A DNA stretch of 54,119 nt from Porphyromonas catoniae ATCC 51270 (lineage in GTDB: Bacteria > Bacteroidota > Bacteroidia > Bacteroidales > Porphyromonadaceae), in NCBI RefSeq assembly GCF_000565015.1, contig NZ_JDFF01000020.1, positions 1 through 54,119 on the forward strand, read 5' to 3'. Position 1 is the first letter of the stretch, and each line of letters begins with the position of its first letter. Shown one piece after another: positions 1 through 9,405 of the stretch. Under the pieces are notes generated by a model that did not search any database, was not told the DNA's origin, and saw only the letters and a program-made list of their open reading frames with translations. The position numbers and the translations under genes were made by a program.

Positions 1-192
1 GGGGGGGGGTAAAATTACATTAAATATAAAGCTGCAATCGGAAAGAGGGAGGCGCTGAGAAGCATTGCTCCCCAGCGTCTTTATCTCTATATACTCCTGA
101 CTACTAGTCATCACACTTAACCAAATCTTACAACTGCAAAGATAAGGAAATAATTAGAAACACCTACGGCTCCGTTTCGGGAATCCTACGTG
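1..192. other. 3' flank of pnp, no gene
   Basis: This stretch begins with nine G residues and then AT-rich sequence. I see no coding region. A weak hairpin (GCGCTG near 53, CAGCGT near 75) could act as a terminator for pnp on the minus strand, but it lacks a clear T run. The poly-G start may be a contig or assembly edge. Confidence 0.4.
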
Positions 193-2364
193 TTAGTGGC
201 GACGCTCACCACGCTCGGGGCGAGGACGACGCTCTGGCTCCTTGTAGCCTTCGGGCTTGGGTAGGAGGGCACGACGACTGAGCTTAAACTTGCCCGTCTT
301 CGGATCTATGTCGATGAGCTTGACCTCTACCTGCTGACCTTCCTGCAGATCGGTATCTTCGATCTTCTCGTAGCGCTTCCAGTCAATCTCCGAGATATGC
401 AGTAGACCATCCTTACCAGGAAGGAACTCAACGAAGCACCCATAAGGCATCACCGAAGAAATCTTACCCTGATAGACTTCCCCTACCTCTGGCATAGCAA
501 CAATGCCCTTGATCATACCAACGGCAGCATCAATTGCATCCTTGTTTGAAGCACTGATCTCGACGACACCTACGCCATCTACCTCTTCGATGCTTATGGT
601 AGCACCGCTCTTCTCTTGCATCCCTTGGATGATCTTACCACCAGGGCCAATGACAGCACCGATGAACTCCTTGCCGATGCGAAGCGTAACAATACGTGGA
701 GCATGAGGCTTGAGGTCTTCTCGGGTCTGGGGCTGAGCCTCTAGGATCTTACCTAGGATGTGCAAGCGTCCCTCACGAGCTTGTGCAAGTGCTCGCTCGA
801 GAATCTCGTAGCTCAATCCATCTACCTTGATATCCATCTGTGTGGCAGTGATACCATCAGCGGTACCCGTCACCTTGAAGTCCATATCCCCAAGGTGGTC
901 TTCGTCCCCAAGGATATCAGAGAGGATAGCGTAGTTCGTTCCCTTATTCTCGGAGATAAGTCCCATCGCAATCCCTGAGACGGGCTTAGAGATAGGTACC
1001 CCAGCATCACGTAGAGCCAGTGTACCGGCACACACGGTAGCCATAGAAGAGGATCCATTGGACTCGAGGATATCTGATACTACACGAACGACATAGGGAT
1101 AGTCGGGAGGGAGGACACGCTTGAGCGCACGGTGTGCAAGGTTCCCGTGACCGATCTCACGACGGCCTACCCCACGCTGTGGACGAGCCTCACCCGTAGA
1201 GAAAGGAGGGAAGTTGTAGTGAAGGAGGAAACGCTCCTTCCCGTAGTTCAGCACATCATCTACGAGCTTCTCGTCATTCTTTGTACCAAGAGTAACGGTC
1301 GTGAGTGACTGAGTCTCTCCACGAGTGAAGACGGCTGAGCCGTGAGGGCCTGGCAGGTAATCTGTCTCAATCCATATAGGGCGGATCTCCGTTGTCTTAC
1401 GGCCATCCAGACGCTTACCTTCGTCGAGAATGGCACGGCGCATAGCCTCCTTCTCTACATCATGATAATAGCGATCGATGAGGGGGGCTTTAGTTTCAAG
1501 TTCTTCCTCTGTGAACTTAGCCTTAAACTCCTCTACGATGGCCTCGAAGGCCTCTGCACGGGCATGCTTGTCTGTACCTGAAGTAGCGACGGCATAGGCC
1601 TTAGCGTAGCAGCTCTCGTGTACATCCTTGCGGAGGTCTTCATCATTCTCCTCGTGGCAGTATGTACGCTTCTCGAGCTTACCTACGGCAGCCGACAGCT
1701 CTAGCTGAGCCTGACATTGTACCTTGATGGCTTCGTGGGCGACCTTGATAGCTTCGAGCATCTCAGCCTCCTGTACTTCCTGCATTTCCCCTTCGACCAT
1801 CATGATGTTATCGAGGGTAGCACCGACCATCAGCTCGATGTCCGCACGCTTGAGTTCCTCGAAGGTTGGGTTGATGATGAACTGTCCGTCCACTCGTGCT
1901 ACACGCACTTCGCTGATTGGGCCGTTGAAGGGGATATCCGATACTGCTAGAGCTGATGAAGCAGCAAGTCCAGCCAATGCGTCGGGCATATCTACCCCAT
2001 CAGTAGAGAAGAGGATTACGTTTACGAATACCTCTGCATGGTAATCATCTGGGAAGAGGGGACGAAGGGCACGGTCTACAAGTCGGCAGGTGAGGATCTC
2101 GTAGTCAGAGGCCTTACCTTCACGGCGTGTGAAGCCACCAGGGAAGCGACCAAATGAGGCATACTTCTCTTTGTATTCGACTTGAAGTGGCATGAAGTCC
2201 ACCCCAGGGTTAGCGTCCTTCGCTGCGCAAACGGTAGCTAGGAGGACGGTGTTTCCCATGCGTAGCGTCACCGATCCATCGGCTTGCTTGGCTAGCTTGC
2301 CTGTCTCGATGACAATCTCTCTACCATCAGGGAGGATGATAGTCTTGCTAATTGGCTGTAGCAT
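193..2364 (-). CDS. pnp: polyribonucleotide nucleotidyltransferase (PNPase)
   Basis: PNPase degrades RNA 3' to 5' by phosphorolysis, releasing nucleoside diphosphates, and works in mRNA turnover in the cytoplasm. The 723-residue protein has the full family layout: two RNase PH domains (roughly 10-145 and 320-465) separated by the helical domain, a KH domain with the GPGG loop near residue 571, and an S1 domain from about 625 to 695. A short basic tail rich in Arg, Glu and Pro follows, as is common in Bacteroidota. The length is normal. The ATG start is supported by the conserved N-terminus, and a TAACTTTG promoter box lies about 45 bases upstream. It appears to be transcribed alone. Identification is secure. 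Confidence 0.97.
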   Translation of the reverse strand: MLQPISKTIILPDGREIVIETGKLAKQADGSVTLRMGNTVLLATVCAAKDANPGVDFMPLQVEYKEKYASFGRFPGGFTRREGKASDYEILTCRLVDRALRPLFPDDYHAEVFVNVILFSTDGVDMPDALAGLAASSALAVSDIPFNGPISEVRVARVDGQFIINPTFEELKRADIELMVGATLDNIMMVEGEMQEVQEAEMLEAIKVAHEAIKVQCQAQLELSAAVGKLEKRTYCHEENDEDLRKDVHESCYAKAYAVATSGTDKHARAEAFEAIVEEFKAKFTEEELETKAPLIDRYYHDVEKEAMRRAILDEGKRLDGRKTTEIRPIWIETDYLPGPHGSAVFTRGETQSLTTVTLGTKNDEKLVDDVLNYGKERFLLHYNFPPFSTGEARPQRGVGRREIGHGNLAHRALKRVLPPDYPYVVRVVSDILESNGSSSMATVCAGTLALRDAGVPISKPVSGIAMGLISENKGTNYAILSDILGDEDHLGDMDFKVTGTADGITATQMDIKVDGLSYEILERALAQAREGRLHILGKILEAQPQTREDLKPHAPRIVTLRIGKEFIGAVIGPGGKIIQGMQEKSGATISIEEVDGVGVVEISASNKDAIDAAVGMIKGIVAMPEVGEVYQGKISSVMPYGCFVEFLPGKDGLLHISEIDWKRYEKIEDTDLQEGQQVEVKLIDIDPKTGKFKLSRRALLPKPEGYKEPERRPRPERGERRH

Positions 2365-2407
2365 TATCTCTTAAATTGATTTACTGATATATCCTTATAA
2401 TCGGGCG

Positions 2408-2415
2408 CAAAGTTA
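2408..2415 (-). promoter_or_regulatory. -7 box for pnp
   Basis: TAACTTTG on the minus strand matches the Bacteroidota TAnnTTTG box and lies 43 bases before the pnp start. No clear TTTG -33 element is visible at the usual spacing. Confidence 0.45.
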
Positions 2416-2518
2416 GTCAAATAAACGTGATGATGCCTCATCATCTTCGTCTCTCCATGCGCCACACCCCTATTTGAGGGCACTTCTCCCCTCAAGGGAA
2501 GGTACTCTCTACACGAGG

Positions 2519-3421
2519 CTACCCCTTATGAAGTCGCTGGTTTACCTTGTCCATCAAGACACGCATTGCCCAACGAGCATAAAAGAAGTAATGTAGGTAG
2601 TGTGTGTATCGCTCTGAGCCGTTGAGTGAGACGGCAGCGAGCTGATTATGGTAATTGGATAGCTTCTTCCGATGGGCAAATGCCCCAGCATCATCATAGA
2701 TGGAGATACGCCCACTCAGCACCTCGATGGAGCGAATGTGTCGGTATTGCTCTTCGGGTAGCTTCCTCTTGGCCTCCTCAATGGTGAGCGAATACATAAT
2801 AGGCCCCGTCGTCCTAAGTACCCCCAGTAGCCCCACACCCGTAGTGAAGGGATTATAGCGGTCTAGTCGGCACATCGCCTCCGCAATCACAGCGTGTAAA
2901 ATCGGGTGCTTAGCCCTACCGATGACAAAGCCCTGATGGTACTCCCCATACGGGAACTCCGTAAGAGGCAGATCCTTAAAGAACCCAAAGCCCTTATAGC
3001 ATCCCTCCCCCTCATTATCCCAATGATAGAGGATGAACTGATCCCGCTCCGTGAGGACTTCGTCCAGGGGTTTATAGAAGGTCGACTTCACATCTAGATA
3101 CACACCCCCAAAGTGGTATATGAGGAGATAGCGTACGAAGTCCGACTGAGCAGCCCGATAATTTGGCGAGATCATCTTGTAGTAGTGATACACGCCCTCT
3201 CCATAGACTTCCTTAACAAACGTCTCAATGGCTTGCTCATCCCACAGTCGATACTCCCACTCGGGATTAAGCTCACGCAGGTGCTGGATATTTGCCTGCA
3301 TCTCAGGGGCTAGCTCATGAGCCGATCGCCCGATATAAATCTGATGGATGCGCTTGGGGATGGGGGCTAGCTCAAGGCTAGGCTGAGGTAGAAGTCCCTC
3401 GTAATAACTTTTGGGTTTCAT
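2519..3421 (-). CDS. GT32-like glycosyltransferase (capsule/LPS type)
   Basis: A sugar-transferring enzyme of the Gly_transf_sug / GT32 type, probably decorating a surface polysaccharide; donor and acceptor cannot be read from the sequence. The N-terminus has the family signature IPKRIHQIYIG. The central stretch AAQSDFVRYLLIYHFGGVYL is typical. The metal-binding DXD position reads D-V-K (about residue 110) rather than D-x-D, which also occurs in some bacterial members. I chose the ATG at 3421 (MKPKSYYEG) over the GTG 33 bases upstream because the extra residues look unrelated to the family. A TACCTTTG box lies at 3503-3510. It stands alone, with no other polysaccharide gene next to it. Confidence 0.8.
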   Translation of the reverse strand: MKPKSYYEGLLPQPSLELAPIPKRIHQIYIGRSAHELAPEMQANIQHLRELNPEWEYRLWDEQAIETFVKEVYGEGVYHYYKMISPNYRAAQSDFVRYLLIYHFGGVYLDVKSTFYKPLDEVLTERDQFILYHWDNEGEGCYKGFGFFKDLPLTEFPYGEYHQGFVIGRAKHPILHAVIAEAMCRLDRYNPFTTGVGLLGVLRTTGPIMYSLTIEEAKRKLPEEQYRHIRSIEVLSGRISIYDDAGAFAHRKKLSNYHNQLAAVSLNGSERYTHYLHYFFYARWAMRVLMDKVNQRLHKG

Positions 3422-3502
3422 AGGGCAATCGAGCAAAGCACAGCTGTGAGACACCGCCAGCCCCTACTCGAAGACATCAAATAGTAGTTGTTTATACCTT
3501 CT

Positions 3503-3510
3503 CAAAGGTA
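3503..3510 (-). promoter_or_regulatory. -7 box for the GT32-like gene
   Basis: TACCTTTG on the minus strand, about 80 bases upstream of the ATG at 3421. No convincing -33 element is seen. Confidence 0.4.
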
Positions 3511-3757
3511 CTAAGGAAAAATGAAACGATGTTTAGAGAAGCCCCCCTTCCCGAAGCATGGAGAAGGTAGATTAAGACCACAATATAGGCTAGGGCAGGA
3601 TCATAGGGCGTGGCACATACACTTCCTTCCCGGCTAAGAAGCTAGTAGCCCCAGACGCCCCTAACGAGCTAGCCTCATAAACGGGCAAGCACCGTACCCA
3701 AAGCACTACAATCGCAGTGAGACAGGCGCAACAATGCGCTCCTCACTTAGTGCAAAT

Positions 3758-3820
3758 AGTTATCCCCGTAATCTCGGGGGAGGTACCGAGGATACCTTCT
3801 CCGAGGTTACGGGGATAACT
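3758..3820. repeat. 23-bp-period palindrome array 1 (three units)
   Basis: Three 17-bp units start at 3758, 3781 and 3804, exactly 23 bases apart: AGTTATCCCCGTAATCT, AGGTACCGAGGATACCT and AGGTTACGGGGATAACT. The third is the reverse complement of the first except for one base, so the outer units (3758-3777 with 3801-3820) can form a 20-bp stem around the palindromic middle unit. A unit of the same family, AGGTATCCCCGTAACCC, begins array 4 at 31702. The gene-free stretch 3422-4002 holds nothing else I recognise. Confidence 0.75.
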
Positions 3821-4002
3821 GCTTTGGGTTTCCCTCAGTACCTATCTCGGGATAATGAAACGAGGTCTACTAGGCTATCTCGTTAGGGGCTTTTTACTGG
3901 CGCAAGGAAAGGGACTAGGGGCAACTGGACAGGCTGTACATAGGCTGTCTTGGCAGTCGTAGCTCAGTGCTAGAGCCCCCCTCAGGATTGTAACTCTGGT
4001 GC

Positions 4003-6516
4003 TTAGCGAGCAGATAGCTCGAGGCGATCTCCAGCCTTCATCGGAGGCAGGTACAGACGCCCCCCCTTGAGCAACGTACTGGGAATGAGCATGCGACCAT
4101 TCAGGCGAAGCTGATAGCTGGTGAGCCCCTCAGGCAGAGATAGGATATGGCTATAAGGGGCATGCGCCTCGAGCAGGAAATGAGTGAGTTTCCCCGGTTG
4201 CGACTGATCCCATTCAAGCGAGCAGGTAGCATTGCCTATGACTTTTAGTCCAGTGATTGCCCCCTCTCCCCAAGCCTTCGGTAGGGCAGGGAGCGGTGTA
4301 ATGCTACCCGTTTCACTCTGCAAAAGCATTTCCATAATGCCTGCTGCCCCCCCGAAGTTACCATCGATCTGGAAGGGAGGATGCGAGCTAAACAGATTAT
4401 TATTCGTCCCGCTGCCATAGGGCTTGTGTGACTGAGGATCAAGCGCGGCTACTGGGCGTAGGAGCATATTCAGCACGTCGTAGGCCTCCTCAGCATCCCC
4501 GAGGCGAGCCCGCAGGTTTACCTTCCATGCCATGGACCAACTTGTACTACTCGCTCCTCGGGCATCTAGGCTTTTCCGTGCAGCCGCAATTAGGTCTGGC
4601 GTTTTCTCCCTTGTGATTTCATTGCCTGGGAAGAGACCGTAAAGGTGCGAGACATGTCGATGGTGTGGCTCGGTCTCCTTATAATTGCTGAGCCACTCCA
4701 TGATGCGCCCATCGGGGGCAATGGTAGTTGGCATAAGTTCGGAGAGGGTACGGACAAGGGAGTCTGCAAATACTCGTTCTCCCAGAGCCAGGGCAGAGGT
4801 ACGGGTATTGGTGAAGAGCTCTCGGATAATTTGGTTATCCATCGTCGAGCCTGCACTGACGGCCACGACAGAGCCATCGGGAGCCAGGTAATGGTTCTCA
4901 GGCGAGGTTGTCGGAGCTGTGACCAAATAGCCGTTATTGGGGTCTCGGACGAGGGTAGAGAGGAAGAACTGTGAGGCTCCCTTCAGAATCGGGTAAATGC
5001 GCCTAAGATATTCCCTATCCTGAGTGTAGAGGTAATGATTAAAGAGGTGCTGGCAGAGCCACGCAGCACCCGTATTCGTAGCCCCCCAGCTGGGATGCTC
5101 ACCTGGAGCAGTGAAGCCCCAGACATTCCCTAGGATATGTGTCACCCAACCTTTCCCTCCATAGAAGGCACGAGCTGTCTCACGACCCGAGGGGAGAAGC
5201 CCCTCAACCCATGAGGTAAGTGGCAGGACCGTCTCGGAGAGATTTCCCTTCTCTGAAGGCCAGTAATTCATCTGAAGATTGATATTCAGATGGTAGTCGC
5301 TATTCCAGGGAGCTTGGATGAGATTCGTCCATATCCCCTGAAGATTGGGTGGGAGAGCCCCCTTACGGGTGCTAGAGAGCAGGAGATAGCGACCAAACTG
5401 CATGTAGAGCGATGCTAGATTGGGATCGCTCTGGGGATCCTTGTGGTACGCCTCGAGGCGTTTATCAATAGGAAGGTTCTCGACCTTGGCATTACCCTTG
5501 CCAATACGCATCGAGACACGCCCCATCTGGCTAGAGAAGGCAGCTCGGTGATCTCGCTCTAGGATTGCCGAGGTAATCCCCGCAGCCTTGATGATCTGCT
5601 CCACGCCGTGAGCTGTGGGGGAGAGCTGAGGATTGTAGTAGTTGGTATTATGAGCTATCAGGATTTGGATCACGGAGGCATTCACAATCAACAGCTCATT
5701 CCCCCGAGAGATTACCTTCCCACCATGGAGGAGGTAGGGTTTCGCAACAATAGCATAGTGCAGCCCCTTCCCTCCCTTTCCATTGGGTAGGTCTCCCGAG
5801 AGCATCAGTAGCCCGTCTGAGACAGTGGAGGTACCATTCTCTGGTCGACTTAGGGAGAGGCGAAGTGTATCGGTACGCGCACTTATCGCTTGGTTGTAGA
5901 TGGTGATGACATTGACATCATGGGTATAGGAGGTATAATAGGTCTTCATGCGGTAGGGCTGTCCCCACGTCTCAATAGTCTCTGTACTGATGCCATAGGT
6001 AAGGTCGAGGCTACGCTTATAGCTCGGGTTAGGGATGTCTCTTCCCCAATCAAGGTGCAGGAAGCCCCCAACCTCATAGCTACCATACGGGACCTTCGAT
6101 CCCTCACCATGCCCACTTCCCTTGCCTCCACAGACAAAGGTTTTGTAGATAAGTGCCTCTGCATCTTTATGCCGACCAGCGAAGAGGAGTTCGCGGATCT
6201 TCGGCAGATGCTTGGCCGCATCTCTATTGAGGGCTAGGGAGTCGATGCTCCCACTCCACATGGAGCTTTCGTTAAGGGTTACCCTCTGATGTCTCAGGGC
6301 ACCATCGCTGAGCATCCCGAGGCGTCCATTGCCTAGAGGTAGCTCCTCCATCATGCTCTCGGCAGGACGATCGAAGTAATAGCTATTGGAGGGATAATAC
6401 TTCTGCTCCATGGCTGGCCGAGGAGCAGTATCAGTGCGTTTTTCCCTCTGACCCCAAGAGGGCGTCATGAGCAATAGCAAGAGTGAGGCACAAGCAATGA
6501 GCCGTGTCTGTGTCAT
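4003..6516 (-). CDS. secreted GH95 glycoside hydrolase (alpha-L-fucosidase type)
   Basis: GH95 enzymes remove terminal alpha-1,2-linked L-fucose (sometimes L-galactose) from glycans such as mucin and milk oligosaccharides, by inversion. The 837-residue protein has a signal peptide (about residues 1-22) ending near SWG, then the full GH95 fold. The motif NINLQMNYWP (about residue 410) carries the two Asn of the active site, GRIMEW (about 606) the general acid Glu, and QIDGNFGG (about 717) the Asp. Export to the periplasm or beyond is likely. It follows the penicillin-binding protein by 77 bases, with a terminator-like hairpin between, and no other polysaccharide-utilisation genes (SusC/SusD) are adjacent. 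Exact substrate is not determinable. Confidence 0.92.
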   Translation of the reverse strand: MTQTRLIACASLLLLLMTPSWGQREKRTDTAPRPAMEQKYYPSNSYYFDRPAESMMEELPLGNGRLGMLSDGALRHQRVTLNESSMWSGSIDSLALNRDAAKHLPKIRELLFAGRHKDAEALIYKTFVCGGKGSGHGEGSKVPYGSYEVGGFLHLDWGRDIPNPSYKRSLDLTYGISTETIETWGQPYRMKTYYTSYTHDVNVITIYNQAISARTDTLRLSLSRPENGTSTVSDGLLMLSGDLPNGKGGKGLHYAIVAKPYLLHGGKVISRGNELLIVNASVIQILIAHNTNYYNPQLSPTAHGVEQIIKAAGITSAILERDHRAAFSSQMGRVSMRIGKGNAKVENLPIDKRLEAYHKDPQSDPNLASLYMQFGRYLLLSSTRKGALPPNLQGIWTNLIQAPWNSDYHLNINLQMNYWPSEKGNLSETVLPLTSWVEGLLPSGRETARAFYGGKGWVTHILGNVWGFTAPGEHPSWGATNTGAAWLCQHLFNHYLYTQDREYLRRIYPILKGASQFFLSTLVRDPNNGYLVTAPTTSPENHYLAPDGSVVAVSAGSTMDNQIIRELFTNTRTSALALGERVFADSLVRTLSELMPTTIAPDGRIMEWLSNYKETEPHHRHVSHLYGLFPGNEITREKTPDLIAAARKSLDARGASSTSWSMAWKVNLRARLGDAEEAYDVLNMLLRPVAALDPQSHKPYGSGTNNNLFSSHPPFQIDGNFGGAAGIMEMLLQSETGSITPLPALPKAWGEGAITGLKVIGNATCSLEWDQSQPGKLTHFLLEAHAPYSHILSLPEGLTSYQLRLNGRMLIPSTLLKGGRLYLPPMKAGDRLELSAR

Positions 6517-6540
6517 AAGGTGGATAAAGAAATGAGATAG

Positions 6541-6577
6541 AAAAGCCCCTAGCCCTCCCGTACAGAAGGACTAGGGG
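6541..6577 (-). terminator. terminator after the class A PBP gene
   Basis: On the minus strand CCCCTAG and CTAGGGG (71-77 and 46-52 of this block) form a 7-bp stem followed by CTTTT. It lies between the PBP stop and the GH95 start. Confidence 0.55.
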
Positions 6578-6593
6578 GTGTATAAGTATTGCT

Positions 6594-8951
6594 CTAGGGA
6601 GCTGTCACTGGCGTCTCCTCAGGCTCTCCCTCAAAGACCTCCACAGCCTCTACATCACCAGCATCAGCACATGGTGAGAAGCCAATAGGCATCTTGAAGG
6701 GTGTCCCTATGCTATAGCCAAGACGTTTATCTGCGTAGACCTTCTTAATGAACTTCCCAAAGACAGGTAGGGCGGCAGCGGCACCTTGCCCGAAGGACAT
6801 GGTGTTGAAGCGGACACTTCGCTCCTCACCCCCTACCCAGCAACCTGCTACAACATCTGGAGTGAAGCCCATGAACCACGTATCACTATTGCGCTGCGTG
6901 GTACCCGTCTTACCCCCAAGGGGCATCTGCAACCCAAAGGAAGAGCGGAGTCTACCCCCTGTGCCACCACTGACGACGTTCTGGAGCATGTAGAGCATCT
7001 TATTCGCTGCATCTGCGGTCAAGACTTCGGTCATCTGTGGGGTGAAGGTCGCTACGATATTGCCGTGCATGTCCTCTATCTGTGTCACCATGAGTGGATC
7101 GATACGCACACCATCGTTCACGAAGGTTGTGTAGCCCGACACCATCTCTCCTACGGTTGCCTCTGGCGTACCAAGGGACATAGCCATCGTTGCCTCTATG
7201 GGACCACGTAGCCCGTAGCTCTCGAGTAGTCGCTTGAAGGTAATAGGGGAGGTACGGCTCATCAGCTCAGCTGTGACCCAGTTATCAGAGTTCTGTAGTC
7301 CCCATTGGATGGAGACTAGCTCACCTACACGTCTATGATTCGAGTTTCGGGGGGTCCATACCTGTCCGTTGTCTAGGCGGTAGGACTGCTGCACATGGAG
7401 TACTTCGTCGCAGGGGGAAGCTCCATCAATCATAGCCAACGAGTAGAGGTATGGCTTGATGATCGAGCCTGTCTGTCGTCTACCATCGGAGACCATGTCG
7501 TACTGGAACTGTGAGAAATTGATATCCCCCACATAGGCTAAGACATGTCCGTTATGCGGATCCATGGCCATGAAGCCAGAGCGAAGGATACCCTTCATAT
7601 AGCGGATAGAGTCAATCGGCGTCATGACTGTATCTCGCATGCCTCGCCAAGACCATACCTGCATCTTTGTCTTCTTGTAGAACTGTGCCTTGATCTCTTG
7701 TTCAGACAGGCCATCCTCCTTGCTCAGTCGCCATCGTTCACTCTGACGCATTGCACGGGAGAGGATTGCCTCTCTCTGATCCTTGGATATGGAGGTACTG
7801 AAGGGATCACCACCACGAGCTCTGCGCTCTCTGTCGAAGGTTGGCTGTAGATATTGCCCTACATGCTCCTCGACAGCCTCCTCTGCATAGCGTTGCATGG
7901 CAGGGACGATCGTGGTGTAGATCTTTAGCCCGTCGGTGTAGATGTTGTAGGGTGAGCCATCCGCCTTATGATTCTTATTACACCAGCCATAGAGTGGGTT
8001 GGTCTCCCACTGGATGCTATCACTACGGAAGCGGTCGTACTGCCAAGAGGCATAGTCACCACGCTCGGGCTTGTCCGCCATCATGATCTTACGCAGGTGC
8101 TCACGGAAGTATGGGGCGGTACCCTGCTTATGGTCCATCTTGTGGAAGGAGGTGGTAATAGGGAGGCGCGAGAGGGAGTCAGCCTCTGCCTCGGTGAGGT
8201 AACCAGCCTTGACCATCTGCTGGAAGACGGTATTGCGACGCTCCAGTGGTAGGGGACTATTCCTGCGTAGTACGGGGTTGTAGACGGAGGGGTTTTTGCA
8301 CATCCCGACCAGTACGGCAGCCTCTTCGACGGAGAGGGCATCAGGAGTCTTACCGAAGTAGGTGTAGGCAGCGGACTTGATCCCTACAGCGTTGTAGAGG
8401 AAGTCGAATTGGTTAAGGTACATCGAGATGATCTCCTCCTTCGTATAATAGCGTTCGAGCTTAGCAGCGATGACCCATTCAACGGGCTTCTTCATCATGC
8501 GAGTAAAGAAGTTCGAGGACGGAGGGGAGTAGAGCATCTTCGCTAGCTGTTGGGTGATGGTGCTACCCCCACCACCGCTCTTCTGCTGGAGTATTCCAGT
8601 CTTGACGACGGCACGTGCTAGTCCTCGGAAGTCAATCCCTGAATGGCTCTCGAAGCGTATATCTTCGGTTGCCACCAGAGCCTTAATTAGGTTGGGGGAA
8701 ATATCCTTGTACTCCACAAAAACACGGTTCGTCCCGCTGTGGGCAAAGGAGCCAATGATCTCTCCATCGGCAGCTATGAGCTGAGAGGCGTACTTGTCTA
8801 TAGGGTTCTGCAACTGCTCGATGGGAGGGAGGTATCCAATCCATCCCATGGAGATAGCGAAGAGCCCGCTGAAGATAGCTAGCCAAACGAGGGCAAAGCC
8901 TAGCCAGAGCCACGCCTTAATCTTATTCTTCATCCTATTTATATCTGTCAT
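6594..8951 (-). CDS. mrcA: class A penicillin-binding protein (PBP1A type)
   Basis: A bifunctional peptidoglycan synthase: glycosyltransferase 51 polymerises lipid II and the transpeptidase cross-links stem peptides in the periplasm. An N-terminal membrane segment (about residues 12-34) anchors it. The GT51 motifs EDIRFESHSGIDFRG (about 92-106) and GGGGSTITQQLAKM (about 125-138) are intact. The transpeptidase has SIIK (about 495), an SDN box and KTGTT (about 681). The 785-residue length is typical. The start could also be the ATG six codons downstream (MKNKIKAWLW); both leave the membrane segment complete. A TAACTTTG box lies at 9038-9045. The gene is divergent from the M16 peptidase. Confidence 0.95.
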   Translation of the reverse strand: MTDINRMKNKIKAWLWLGFALVWLAIFSGLFAISMGWIGYLPPIEQLQNPIDKYASQLIAADGEIIGSFAHSGTNRVFVEYKDISPNLIKALVATEDIRFESHSGIDFRGLARAVVKTGILQQKSGGGGSTITQQLAKMLYSPPSSNFFTRMMKKPVEWVIAAKLERYYTKEEIISMYLNQFDFLYNAVGIKSAAYTYFGKTPDALSVEEAAVLVGMCKNPSVYNPVLRRNSPLPLERRNTVFQQMVKAGYLTEAEADSLSRLPITTSFHKMDHKQGTAPYFREHLRKIMMADKPERGDYASWQYDRFRSDSIQWETNPLYGWCNKNHKADGSPYNIYTDGLKIYTTIVPAMQRYAEEAVEEHVGQYLQPTFDRERRARGGDPFSTSISKDQREAILSRAMRQSERWRLSKEDGLSEQEIKAQFYKKTKMQVWSWRGMRDTVMTPIDSIRYMKGILRSGFMAMDPHNGHVLAYVGDINFSQFQYDMVSDGRRQTGSIIKPYLYSLAMIDGASPCDEVLHVQQSYRLDNGQVWTPRNSNHRRVGELVSIQWGLQNSDNWVTAELMSRTSPITFKRLLESYGLRGPIEATMAMSLGTPEATVGEMVSGYTTFVNDGVRIDPLMVTQIEDMHGNIVATFTPQMTEVLTADAANKMLYMLQNVVSGGTGGRLRSSFGLQMPLGGKTGTTQRNSDTWFMGFTPDVVAGCWVGGEERSVRFNTMSFGQGAAAALPVFGKFIKKVYADKRLGYSIGTPFKMPIGFSPCADAGDVEAVEVFEGEPEETPVTAP

Positions 8952-9037
8952 TCGCTGCTCTCGAGGGGGAGGGTGTCACCCCATCACACCTCAAGAGGAG
9001 GTCGCACAGCATGTCTGAGTACATACGATGCACGAGG

Positions 9038-9045
9038 CAAAGTTA
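9038..9045 (-). promoter_or_regulatory. -7 box for mrcA
   Basis: TAACTTTG on the minus strand, 87 bases upstream of the PBP start, matching TAnnTTTG. Confidence 0.45.
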
Positions 9046-9092
9046 TTAACTTTTATTCACTCAGCTGACATCCCAAGGCTGGGGCGAAAGAA

Positions 9093-9178
9093 ACCCTTGC
9101 TAGGATTTCCCTCCCGACCCTTGCAAGCACTCCATAGGAAACCCATGCTAGGGTTTGAGAGCAAATGCTAGCAAGGGT
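9093..9178. repeat. 24-bp-period palindrome array 2 (four units)
   Basis: Units start at 9093 (ACCCTTGCTAGGAT), 9117 (ACCCTTGCAAGCAC), 9141 (ACCCATGCTAGGGT) and about 9165 (ending GCTAGCAAGGGT), a 24-base period. The last unit carries the core in inverted orientation. A degenerate unit (ATCCCAAGGCTGGGG, from 9070) may precede. The same family recurs at 40646-40729. The gene-free stretch 8952-9405 between divergent mrcA and the M16 gene otherwise holds only promoter boxes. Confidence 0.7.
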
Positions 9179-9359
9179 ATCTCATCAGCCCCTTCGAGGC
9201 TCCTCCGTTATACCATCGGTAGGATAAATAGGTTGATTACAATAGACTCCCCCCTCAGAACAAGGGGAAGAGACCCGACAGATGACTGCGGAATCCAATC
9301 TCGGAGTATGCTCGTCCTTGGCTCTAATCCACCCTCGATCTTACTTTCAGTTCATTTTG

Positions 9360-9367
9360 TATCTTTG
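9360..9367 (+). promoter_or_regulatory. -7 box for the M16 peptidase gene
   Basis: TATCTTTG, 38 bases before the ATG at 9406. No clear -33 TTTG. Confidence 0.5.
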
Positions 9368-9405
9368 GCAGACAAAGTAATTCTAATCAGGCATTCGTAA
9401 CCACA

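Noticed and set aside
1-9. Biological poly-G tract
   Set aside because: Nine G at the window edge may be a contig or assembly artefact; nothing supports a function.
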